From NCBI GenBank assembly GCA_049999765.1, contig JBNGIQ010007841.1, forward strand, positions 23,225 to 87,224: a stretch of DNA of 64,000 nucleotides, given 5' to 3'. This DNA is from Phaeoceros laevis. Taxonomy: Eukaryota; Anthocerotophyta; Anthocerotopsida; Notothyladales. The position numbers and the translations under genes are program-made. Position 1 is the first letter of the stretch, and each line of letters begins with the position of its first letter. The notes beneath the pieces are model-generated. The model ran no database searches. It was not told the origin of the DNA and saw only the letters and a program-made list of their open reading frames with translations. Shown in pieces: positions 1 through 9,800 of this stretch.

Positions 1-165
1 CTGGTACTTGAAACGTTAGCATGTTGCCTCCAAGAGGTACCAAATGAAAATGACGTTTCCGGATAAATTCAAGGTTGAAAGATGCTAGCAGATGTAATCC
101 ACCGCAGAGATTGTTATGAGATACATCCAAGACCTCCAACGTTGAGCTTTCGTTGCAACAAAAAC
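1..165 (-). CDS. Possible leucine-rich-repeat protein exon, cut by the window edge
   Basis: On the minus strand an open frame of about 47 codons runs off the left edge. It contains the motif LEVLDVSHNNLCG, the plant LRR consensus (LxxLxLSxNxLxG). The following residues look less repeat-like, so this may be the last repeat of an LRR domain. Upstream in gene direction the frame meets a stop near position 170, so the exon must begin within about 20 bases of 165, after an intron. It could belong to an LRR receptor kinase or an LRR-only protein; nothing visible decides which. The call rests on a single repeat. Confidence 0.4.
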
Positions 166-963
166 AGAGCCGAGATCAACTCACTCGAAAAATCATGGAA
201 TATAGTCTAAAAAACATAGTATCAGCAAAGCTAACCACAACTGACAAGCTCTAAGAGCAACCATTCGCGTTAGAGCTCCAGGGATTACTGTCAAAGGTGC
301 CAAACCGACAGCAAAGCACCTAGTAGCTCAACAACTCCGAGCTAGGCCTGCAGCAACCACATGGATTTCCAACTAAAAGTTACAAGCAGGCATCGTCCAA
401 GGAAATGCAGATCAGGTAGACTAGAATGGAAGCCAAGCAAGCAGAATGCAGCCAAAGCCTGCAGATTGCAGCTGGCAGGACCAAGAGAGCATGTCCCTCA
501 GAAGACACAAGCTGTAAATTAAATGCAGATTGTGAACACACTTATGGGCATAGAAGTGTGGAATGGAAATCCCAGCCTCGGAGTATAGGTATCTAGAAGG
601 GCATCACCCTAAAATTACCAAACAATCACCGCTTAGTCTTGGGTCATAGCAAAGCAAAAATGAGGAAAAGTTGTTAGGAGGTTAGGAGTGTTTAGGGTGC
701 AGAGCGGCTCCCTTGAGGGAGGGTTATTAGGTGGAACCCGAGTGACGGGGACCGCCGGCAGTGATGAAGCTATCCAGGCAACAAGGTGTTGGAAGTTCCA
801 GAAATAGAATATGCGGCGGCTTGTGCGCGGCGCAGACCGGCACCACCGGACGGCGGACCGGGCGTGTCCGAGCGTGACGCTGCCACGCACCTACCTGCAT
901 GGCGGGCAACTTGCACGGAGTGCTTCGTCTGAGCTATAGCACCTCCCAGGAGATGGCCACGGC
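166..963. other. Gene-free interval before the F-box gene
   Basis: No coding exon was recognised. The interval may hold an intron or upstream region of the minus-strand LRR-like gene and the promoter and leader of the F-box gene. The last 200 bases are distinctly GC-rich. Confidence 0.5.
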
Positions 964-2430
964 ATGGCTACTCCCGGCGAGCGCTGCTGCATTCCATGGC
1001 GCGAGCGCGAGCTCCCGGACGACGTGGTGAAGAAGATCCAAGCGCGGCTGCCGCTGGCCAGCCTTTTCCGATCGCGCAGCGTGTGCAAGGCATGGAGCAG
1101 GTCGGTGAAGTCGGCCTGTTTCTTGCGAGAGCGGGCGCAAGCCGGGGGCGGGGGCCCCGAACTGCTGCTCTACCTGGCCGACCGCACCAGCGCGACGTCG
1201 TGCGCCTACGACCCCGCCTCCGGCAGATGGTACCGGCTGGACCTCCCGGGGCCGTGGCTGCAGCCTGGCGGCGGCGGCGCAGTGGAGGAGGAGGAGGAGG
1301 AGGAGGAGGAATTGGAAGATGAGCACCGCTGGTGTCTGCAGACTGCCGTTGCCGTCCCTCCTAGGCCCGCCGCTTATGGTAGCTACAGCACGGCCGTGAT
1401 GGAGGTGGGGCGCCGGATGGTGGTCGGCAGCCCGGTGCAAGGACGCTGGACGCATCTGCCGCCGGCGTTCCCGTCGATGTCGCTGCGGATGCGGCACGTC
1501 CGGGGCTTGTTCGTGGACCGGGACGGGGACGGGTTCAAGGTGGTGGCTGTGGCGGCGGAGCAGGGTCAGTCCCGCGGGGAGCTCGCCGTGCCTACCTTGG
1601 TGTTCGATTCGCGCACCTGGAAGTGGTCGCTCAGCAGGCCGGTGATCACCGGCGAGGAGGGGGAATCGTCGTCGTCGCCGTGGTGGTCGTGGTCGGGGCC
1701 GGGAGCCTTCGTTGGGCGCGTGCTCTACTGCCTCACCTGCCGCTGCAACCTGCTGGCCTACGATCTCGACAAGGCAGCGTGGTCGTGGACGGAGGTGGCA
1801 AACCCGGCGAGCTCCAGAGGCGCGTTGCTCGCCGCCCGCGTGGTGGCTGTGGACGATGAGCACCTGGTGTGCGTGGGCGTGGTGCAGGAGGCGACGCACT
1901 GGCGGCTGCACTTGTGGCGCATGGACTGGGCGTCCCGCAGGTGGGTGCGCCTGGAAACCATGCCCGCCGCCATGTTCGACGGATTCCTGGGTCGGGCCTC
2001 GGGCCGCCGCGTCGCCATGCAGTACCTCCGGCTGGGCGTGGCCAGCATCCGCCACCGCGTCTACGTCATGTCGCGGGATGTGCCGGGAGGCCTGGGGGTG
2101 GAGTGCGATCTCCAAAATGCGCTCACTGCTACCGCCGCCGTCTCGTATAATAACGATCAGCCTGAGGCTCCTCCTGGGCCTTCTTCTTCTTCTTCTTCGT
2201 CTCCTTCTACTTGTTGTTGGCGCTGGTTGCCCTGCTGCCCTTTCTATGATCGCGAACGCAGCATCAATTGCAAGGAAGGAGGCGGCTACCAGCTGACCAG
2301 AGACGCCACTCAGCACTGCTGGGACATGGACCACCAGCGCTGGCTTCATCGCCTCAAGTCGTCGTCCCCTGCACTAGCGGTAGCGGTAGCTATAGCACCT
2401 GCAAAATCCACCTCCGTAATAACTGCCTAG
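964..2430 (+). CDS. F-box/kelch-type protein
   Basis: This single exon encodes 488 residues and begins at an ATG. An F-box lies at about residues 15-50, with the signatures LPDDVVKKIQARLPLASL and RSVCKAWSRSV. Such proteins are substrate receptors that bind SKP1 in SCF ubiquitin ligases. Kelch-like blades follow, for example YDPASGRWYRL (about 85), DSRTWKWSL (about 215) and YDLDKAAWSWTEV (about 265). A GAG run at about 1287-1311 encodes a polyglutamate stretch, and a TTC-rich run near 2180 encodes polyserine. Lack of introns is common in plant F-box/kelch genes. The substrate cannot be inferred. A long open frame on the opposite strand is a GC-rich shadow of this gene. Confidence 0.85.
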   Translation: MATPGERCCIPWRERELPDDVVKKIQARLPLASLFRSRSVCKAWSRSVKSACFLRERAQAGGGGPELLLYLADRTSATSCAYDPASGRWYRLDLPGPWLQPGGGGAVEEEEEEEEELEDEHRWCLQTAVAVPPRPAAYGSYSTAVMEVGRRMVVGSPVQGRWTHLPPAFPSMSLRMRHVRGLFVDRDGDGFKVVAVAAEQGQSRGELAVPTLVFDSRTWKWSLSRPVITGEEGESSSSPWWSWSGPGAFVGRVLYCLTCRCNLLAYDLDKAAWSWTEVANPASSRGALLAARVVAVDDEHLVCVGVVQEATHWRLHLWRMDWASRRWVRLETMPAAMFDGFLGRASGRRVAMQYLRLGVASIRHRVYVMSRDVPGGLGVECDLQNALTATAAVSYNNDQPEAPPGPSSSSSSSPSTCCWRWLPCCPFYDRERSINCKEGGGYQLTRDATQHCWDMDHQRWLHRLKSSSPALAVAVAIAPAKSTSVITA

Positions 2431-3316
2431 CTAGCTGCTTGAGTAGTGTGTGACGGTGTGTGTGGGGGTGTGTGTTCACAGTTGGGATTTCTTGCTTTCC
2501 AAGTTCACTGCTTGTACTTACTGTACAGGAAGGTAGAATATGCCAAAAGTTTGTAAGTTTTTCTTGATGGAGTGCGGGCGGGAATGGCAACTATTGTATA
2601 TCTTGAACACATCTGTAGTCCGGGTGAGCTAGCTAGCTAGCAAGCTGAGTGAGATAATCACGATCACTTGGGATTACAACATATTTAGTAAATCTTGTGT
2701 TGATAGCCATGGGCTTACCTTGAGGGAGTACCTTCAAGTCTCCCTGCCTGTCTAAAGCAAAGCAAATTCAGGTGAGGGATCCACCCAGTGTCCGCAACCG
2801 CCCTCAGTCCTAAACAATCTAACCAACTCTTTACAACTGTCTGCCCTCGAACGCCCTCTGCAACGTGTGGCTCCTCGCCCAACCAAACACCCGAAATGTA
2901 CTTTCTTCTTCTCGAAATCGTCAAAACCCTCGGATGCCAGTAAGTAGTACTGGATTTAGTAACAACTGTTTACACTCGCACTAGCACATTGTGCGGCACA
3001 AGTGCTATTTACGAGAGAGGCGCAAGTTGTAGGGCTGACACGTGTGCCTTCCTCAACGTTCCCAAATACAGAACGTTCCCGAATACTGTATCGAACTAAT
3101 AACAAAGGCGTGTGGGGGAGGAAAGACTGCGCGTTCGCTTTCGGGAAAGCTGCAGTGATGAGGGCCAGCGAAGCGTCGCCTCCAGCAGAAACGCCATCTA
3201 CTAGAAAGCCAGCAGCCGGGAGCGCAAGTAGGATCATGGTGCTGCAGGCGGCAAATCGGGCCGACTCCGGCAACGGAAGAAGAAGAAGCTAGCCTCCATC
3301 CAGCCCAGCTCGGAAG
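2431..3316. other. Intergenic interval with AGCT simple repeat
   Basis: This holds the presumed 3' UTR of the F-box gene, a short AGCT tandem run near 2626-2645 and the upstream region of the lipase gene. No exon was recognised. Confidence 0.5.
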
Positions 3317-5054
3317 ATGGTGGTGCCGCTCTTGGTGGTGATCCCTTACCTCTGCTGGTCCAATGTGGAGGTGGTGGCAGCAGGCTGCTGGGCCTGCGGC
3401 TGCGGGCGATGGCTGTGGAGGCGCCTCCGCCGCCACGGATCCCTCGACTCCGAGACATGGCCGCTGGCAGGCGCCCAGGACGCGGAGCTCATCCGGCACT
3501 ACGCCAATCTGGTGACGGGCAGCTACGCCAAGGACGAGGCCGAGGTGCAGGAGCGCACGCAGTACGTGAAGCCGGAGATGGTGGTGAGGCTGGTGAACCA
3601 GACCCGGGGCACCTGCCCCGCGCACTACCTCTTCCTGGACCGGGATCGGCAGGAGGTGGTGCTGTGCATCCGGGGGCTGGACCTCGGGGAGAGGGCCAAC
3701 TACAAGACCCTGGCCGACACCTCCAAGGGCAGCCAGCCCTTCGACGGGGGCTACGTCCACCGGGGGATGCTCACCGCCGCCGAGTGGTTGCTGGACAGCG
3801 TGGCCCACGAGCTCAAGCAGCTGCTGCAGGACAACCCGGGCTTCACCCTCACCGTCGTGGGTCATTCCCTAGGGGCCGGCGTCGCCTCCCTCTTCGCCCT
3901 GCTGCTCGCCAACCGCTCGGCTGTGCTGGGGGGCCTGCTCACCAGGCACCAGCTGCGCTGCTACTGCGTTGCCCCTGCCCGCTCCATGTCCCTCAACCTG
4001 GCCATCCGGTACGCGGATGTCATCAACAGCGTGGTGTTGCAGGTGATGACCTCCGACGTCTCTGCTGCTGCTCTCTGTCTCCTGCCAGTGTGTTGCACAG
4101 ACTGAGGCCAGAGAGAGTCGGCTTGCTTGGTATCAAGTAAGTCCCATCCTGTTGCCACTGACCACCCGTTAGGGTAGGTATGTCGTGCTTCTGCTTCTGC
4201 TGCTGGCCTCATAATGTTTGCTTGCTCTTCTGGCAAAAAACTGCCCTTTGTTTGCAGGACGACTTCTTGCCTCGCACCTCTACCCCCATCGTCAAGATTT
4301 TCTTACTCTCTTCACTCGTCTTGTAAGTCTCCTGGTCTGCTTTGCACCTCCTCCTCCTTCTTCTTCTGGTTGGTGGTACCATTTTCCTTACTGCTGCTGC
4401 CCTTCTAAGGAGCCGGTGTTGTGTTGTGTCTGTCTGCAGCACGTCGGCTGTTTTCTGCTGGAGGTGTGTAGTGGATACCTTCGTCTCAGAAGAATCTATG
4501 CTGGAGGATCCTAGGCGTCTGTATCCTCCTGGCCGCCTCTTCCATGTCACCTACAAGGAGCCCTGCTGCTGGTATCTACTATTGCATCTCGTGTTTCTCG
4601 TTTTCGTTTTGCACCCTTCTCTTTCAACAGGTGGTTTGGCGCTTTTCTGAACTGTCCCTGCGTGGTGCCAACCAAATCATCAGCTGCTGCAGCTTCCCTA
4701 GGCCTAGTCGTATGCAAACTGCTATTCCTGTGGAGGGCCGTTTTGAAAGACTAGTTGTCTCTCGGACCGTCACTTCGGATCATCACATCAACAGTTACAA
4801 TAAGTTTGCCGAGCAGACCATCCAGGTACCAAATGTTTTTCCTCTTTCATGAATGTTGGGGGTTATTCGTGCTCCCGGTGATGTTCCAACGCCTGATTTG
4901 TGTTTTCTTTTAGGAGATGACGGCTGCCGCAACCGGGGCTCCTGCTGTGCAAATTATGTCGAAAATGGACTCTTTAGATGTGATCTCGAGCCTGCAGAAG
5001 GAAGATCCCAACAAGGAGTACGCAACTGTGTATGTGAAAAAGGGCCCGCAATAA
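3317..5054 (+). CDS. Class 3 (mono/diacylglycerol-type) lipase
   Basis: Five exons (3317-4042, 4258-4322, 4440-4571, 4684-4825, 4914-5054) encode about 401 residues. The nucleophile elbow GHSLGAG has its serine near residue 184, as in alpha/beta-fold class 3 lipases. The family blocks QDDFLPRTSTPIVKIF, DPRRLYPPGRLFHV and the TAIPVEGRFE block span the later exons and match the plant lipases resembling Arabidopsis At3g14075/At4g16070. The N-terminal cysteine and tryptophan-rich stretch could anchor the protein to a membrane. The protein is shorter than the roughly 640-residue Arabidopsis relatives, which have a long extra C-terminus. The acceptor of exon 4 could be 4684 or 4693; both keep frame. 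The gene converges on the FtsJ gene, with 71 bases between stop codons. Confidence 0.85.
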
Positions 5055-5125
5055 CATGCATTCAAACTCAGCTTAACCCCTCTCATTTGGGGGCAATTTG
5101 AGCTAGGTGCCGCGGGTCCCTGCTG

Positions 5126-6325
5126 TCAGGAATATCGCTGCAAACGTTTTTTGGCAATAAAGTAGATTTCTCTTGAAGCCGAGCGAGTAGCAGTTGGCCT
5201 GTACCATGCCATTGTCTGGAAGTGACCTTGGCAGATGGTGGGGAAGCCTGCCAGCAAATTAGCCCACTTTAATTCCGTGGTCGATTAAAAAACGACGGTT
5301 GGGCGTTATAAAAATGACGAGTTCGTGCGTACTAGCTTTTGCTTACTCTGGCTTTCTTCTCCCTCCAGCAACTTGATCACAACACTACCGCCCGGCCTCA
5401 ACAGTCCCTGCCAATCCTCTGCTTGGGACACTGAGTTGACTGCCTCTATTATGGTCGGCCTGGAGGACAGAAATGTCGAACCCAAGGCAAGATCCAAAGC
5501 TCTGATGCCCAATTCTCCTGACAGAGCACCGTCTCTGCTGCTGATGCCTGAAACTGCTGGGCACATGTCTGAGAGGATGACTGTGTAACCTTCATGCTGC
5601 AAAAAGAAGAGACATGCGCCAAGCAATACAATCAAAACCCAACTGGAACAACGGCCTGAACCCTAATTGAATAAACCCCTCTTCGCCGAGCCCGTCAAAG
5701 ACAGCATGCGTCGAGGGAAAAGCGACCAACCGACTTAGCCAAGTCTGCTAGGACATGTGGAGAGATTGCAAGCACGTCTGCGCACACTGTGCGAACTCGG
5801 TCATCGCAGTACTCCAATGGCAACTTCACCTTCTGCCCTGGAATGCAACCATCGAACTTGGGCACGCTCAACGCATTACAAGCAAATCACAAGACGCTGC
5901 TTCAAACTCACCTTCAGATCCACCCCAACTATCGCCCCGCCGTTTTTGCGGGGACCAAGACTTTGACACGCCACCTTCCAGCGGCAAACGAGTGAGCACG
6001 TCATATTTTACTTGTTGGTGACTCACTCCATCAGCACCAGTAGCCAGACCGAGGTGGAAATCAGTACCTGCAGCCAAGCGCCGGGCGCACACCCTAAATC
6101 CAGCACCATTGCCCCCCGACGAAGCAGAAGGTGCTTCCTCTGAATCTCCAGAAGCTGCGCCAGTCCACAGCCCAATTGAACAATTGCAATGTCATGTACG
6201 CCAGCACAAGGCAGAACTAGGACAAAACTCCTCTAGGAGCTGTGAGCGACCTTGAAGGCTGATCGGGCCACGTATTTCAGCCGCTGGGCCTCCTTGTAAA
6301 AAAAGTCGGCTGTGCCAGCGCTCAT
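5126..6325 (-). CDS. FtsJ/RlmE-type 2'-O-ribose methyltransferase (MRM2-like)
   Basis: Six exons (6251-6325, 6068-6154, 5912-5974, 5731-5832, 5347-5596, 5126-5247) encode 232 residues, close to bacterial RlmE and mitochondrial MRM2. The SAM-binding motif VLDLGCAPGAW lies in exon 2. The catalytic K-D-K-E tetrad is complete: lysine in RSAFK, aspartate in LSDMCP, lysine in VVIKLL and glutamate in SREIY. The family adds a 2'-O-methyl group to a conserved uridine of the large-subunit rRNA A-loop in organelles or bacteria. No long presequence is visible from the chosen ATG, so organelle targeting is uncertain. The ATG at 6325 is the first to precede the FtsJ start (SAGTADFFYKEAQ). It is divergent from exportin-4. 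Confidence 0.88.
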
Positions 6326-6884
6326 GGCGAACCACGCCTTGAGGCGGCGACCAAGGCCGCACCCGCAGTAAAACTGGAGACGACGCGCGGCACAAGGTCG
6401 AAGAGAGTCCAGATTCCTTCCAACATACTCTATATATGTGCAGTATCCGAACCGATGTGGCTGTCCAAAACAGTTGCCAGTGTGTAAGCTTTCCTTTCCT
6501 CGGGTTCCGTTTCGTGCACCGGGCTGTGCTGGGGAGTAGCGAAGCCGCAAAGTGTGTCTGGGCCGCTTGCTTGCTTGTTTGCACGTACGTGCTCAGCTCC
6601 GGGCCAGCAACAGCCTTTCCGCTTGCTTGCCTCATCCGATGCTTGTGCAGCGCTTGGGACCGAGCCGTAGGACTATTTCCAGCTCAATAACCGGGTGGCG
6701 AGGCGAGAGCCGTCGGCTGAAGAAGGCGAGATGCAACGCAGAAACTGCATCCAGGGCCAGGAGGAGAAAGAGGAGCGCACTGAGATCCCATTAAGGCCGC
6801 CTGTGGGTCTCAATTTCCCTCAATTTGGATAGCCTTTGCAGGTCAGCAACGTCCTGTTTGCAACCCAGCCACAACCTGTGCAGC
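6326..6884. promoter_or_regulatory. Divergent interval between FtsJ and exportin-4 genes
   Basis: About 560 bases separate the two start codons, so promoters and leaders of both genes must lie here. No specific element was recognised. An in-frame TTG upstream of the exportin-4 ATG is not taken as a start. Confidence 0.4.
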
Positions 6885-9800
6885 ATGGGAATGGAGCAAC
6901 CAGGGTGGCCGGCACAAGCTGCAAATGTTAGCGAGCTGGAGCGATTTGTAGGAGCCATGCAGGCCGTTGAGCAAGCATGTGCTGCTCTTTTGGTAATCCG
7001 TCTCCCCAGCTGTTTACTTGTTGCTTCTATGTAGTGGGGTGACCAGAAAACATTCTTCTCTAACTGCAGCTGCTTTTAGGCTCCTACCACAAGGGCAGCT
7101 GCAGAAATGACTCTTCTGGCATTCCGGAAGTCACCTCAACCAATACAAGCATGCCAATATATTCTCGGTGCGTTGCGTTTATATGTGTCTCTTGACAGTG
7201 GAACAGGGTGAGCCTGTTACACTTGGGGGCTCACAGCCTGTCAATTATCCAGTCAGCACTGTCGGTAGTTTGACTGCCTGCTTAATGGGTCATCTCAGTA
7301 GCTCTGCTGTCTGTACTTGTCCGCAGAGCATTCTCTAATGGCCACAGCAAGATTTCATGCCGCAGCTACAATGCAGGAGGCAGCAATCCGAGAGTGGAGT
7401 CTTTTTTCTTCAGTCGAAAAAGAAAGTCTACGCACGTATGACTCACCACTTCTTTGTTCCTTTGGATGCGGGGATGCACTTATAGGGGGCTCCACGTCCT
7501 TGGCAGCCATGACTTGAATGCGTTTCCTCTTACCGTCTGTTGAACGGTCGGAACAGATGAAAAGAAGCTCCCGTCCATCATCCATGTTAAATTCGTCTTC
7601 ATGTAGCTGATGTTGTGACAATTAAGTCAGGTCTTGTGCCTTTTGCAGGTATTGCTTGCGCTATGTGATAGCCCGGGCAGAGGCTCCAGAGGCGTATGTG
7701 CAAGCGAAGGTTTTGGCAGTGGCAGCCATATTGCTTAAACGAGGCTGGTCAGAATGAGTTTCTCTGGCTAGTCTGTTGTACTCTGTTAGTTGCTTTTAGT
7801 TAGACTAGATGATCCTGCCTTCCATGTCTTTACCTATGTTGTCGGATGTGCTGACTGCAAGTTCGGGACTCGTCAGGTTGGATTCAGATGGAACAGACAG
7901 GGATTCCTTCTTTGCTGAGGTAGGACGGTCCCGTTTGGTCTTGATTACATATCTTTTCTTTGTAGCGAATGTGAGCTTTTGGGCACTAGGAAATCCCAGT
8001 AATGGTGAAAGCGTTTCAGGTCAGGCGAGCTATTCTTGGTGCGGTTGGTCCTGCAGCACAACGATCTGGGATAGCACTCTTAGAGTCCCTGGTATGTCTC
8101 AGCTTGTCACTTCTAGTGCTGCTAATACAGCTGTGTCAGTGACTTGCTGATTAATTTATATTCTGGATTGCTTTCAGGTTTCAGAATTCTCACCTACAAC
8201 TGCAAGCGCCATGGGCCTTCCAGCTGAGTTTCATGAGGAATGCCGAGCTTCCCTGGAGCTTGATTATCTTCTGGTTTGTGTCACTGCATCGTCGTAGAAT
8301 GGCATAAAACAAGCCCTGTCAGCCTTCTTGGGAAACCATTCTACATGTGGGCCTTAAGCTTACCATTCGTAACTGTTTTTGTGGCAGCAATTTTACACCT
8401 GGGCCCAGGATGCTGCAGTATCTGCGGCAGAGACATTATTCCAAGGGTCTGGAACTGTACTCAACGTCAATGTTTGTGCTTCAGCCTTACATCTCATGTC
8501 ACAAATCCTAAACTGGGAGTTCCAAGGTACTCTCGTCCGAGGGGCCGGTGGTGTCATAGTAGTAGGAAAGAATAGAGCAAGTGCTTTCACTTCATCCCTC
8601 GGTAGGGATAGTGGTGGAAGACGAGCAGGGGAGCATGGGTCACTTGTCCAGGTAAGTCCAGCATCTTTACACTGTAATTCTAAGTTCCTGGCATTAACTG
8701 AACAACTTGGAAGGTTGTACTGAAATACCTTTCTACGTAACATGATCACATCTGGTCAATTTCTTCATGCAAACCTGGATTAGGTTGTAAATGGATCTAA
8801 ATGGAGAACGCATGAAGTGAGTAGATAGGTAGTGACTCCATATGTTGCAAGAGGCATGATAGATGGTTCTAACTCCCTTTGCAAGAGGCAACACATGAAG
8901 TGACTATCTTTTGCGTTCAAACCGTAGTCTGCACTGCTGGTAATATGTGCCATACACTCTTATTGTATCAGCCAGGACCAGCTTGGCAAGATGTGTTGCT
9001 TTCATCCAACAGAGTAAACTGGATACTAGAGCTGTACGCAAGGGTGCGGCAAGGTCATTGGGGGGCCACTTCGTGGATAGATTCGCCCCTTGCTGTCTCT
9101 GCTCGACAATTGATAGTGCAGCTTTGTGCTCTGAGCGGCAGCATCTTTGGGTCTGGTGAGGTTTAGAAGGACTTGCAAAATTTCGCAGAAAGTTGTTCCT
9201 TCATGGGAAAACTGAAGATCTGACAGGCGGTGTGCATCTGCACAGATGTAGGCATGACTCAGGAGGTTCATTTACAGCGAATGCTCTCTGGTATAACTGG
9301 CTGGTTCGATCCACCAGCGTCGGTCATAAAAGCTTTGAGAGCTGGGACGAGTGAGAGGTGAGCTTAGTATGTGATTGTAGGGTTCCATAATAGGGTCAAA
9401 ATTTGCATCATTTCGTTGATGTCTTGCAATAACTGGTTGTGTCTTTACTTGCAGTGAGCTGCTTGATGGGTGCCGAGCTCTGTTGGCTGTCGCAAGTTTA
9501 AATTTCCCTTCAGCATTTGATCTGCATTCAAAACCAGGGTTGAGGTGACCACATTTATCTTGTTCTTGTGTGCACATCTGGAAATCACGCAGGCACGCTT
9601 TTGGAAGCTTTTCTCTGAACATCCATTCACAGGTCTGTAGGAACATTGAGCCTACTAGCATCACTCACTTGTGAGGTGATAAAAGCTAATGGTGAGAGAG
9701 ATAAAGAAGAAACATGGTCTGCGGAGGCCCTTGATATTTTATTGGAGACCTGGACTGTACTTCTGCAAGTATGTTGCTGTCAGTCAAATGTATCCATTGC

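Noticed and set aside
934-2349. A 471-codon open frame antisense to the F-box gene
   Set aside because: It lies in GC-rich coding DNA, has no domain and consists mostly of histidine, proline and arginine. It is the usual shadow of a strong frame on the other strand.
9299-9325. A perfect tRNA T-arm-like hairpin (CTGGT, seven-base loop TCGATCC, ACCAG)
   Set aside because: No matching acceptor stem, D-arm or anticodon arm is found upstream, and the bases encode conserved exportin-4 residues (GWFDPPAS).
9593-9632. A possible extra exportin-4 exon between an AG at 9592 and the GT at 9633
   Set aside because: Including it breaks agreement with the exportin-4 family. Joining 9544 to 9633 directly keeps frame and gives the conserved GTLSLL block.
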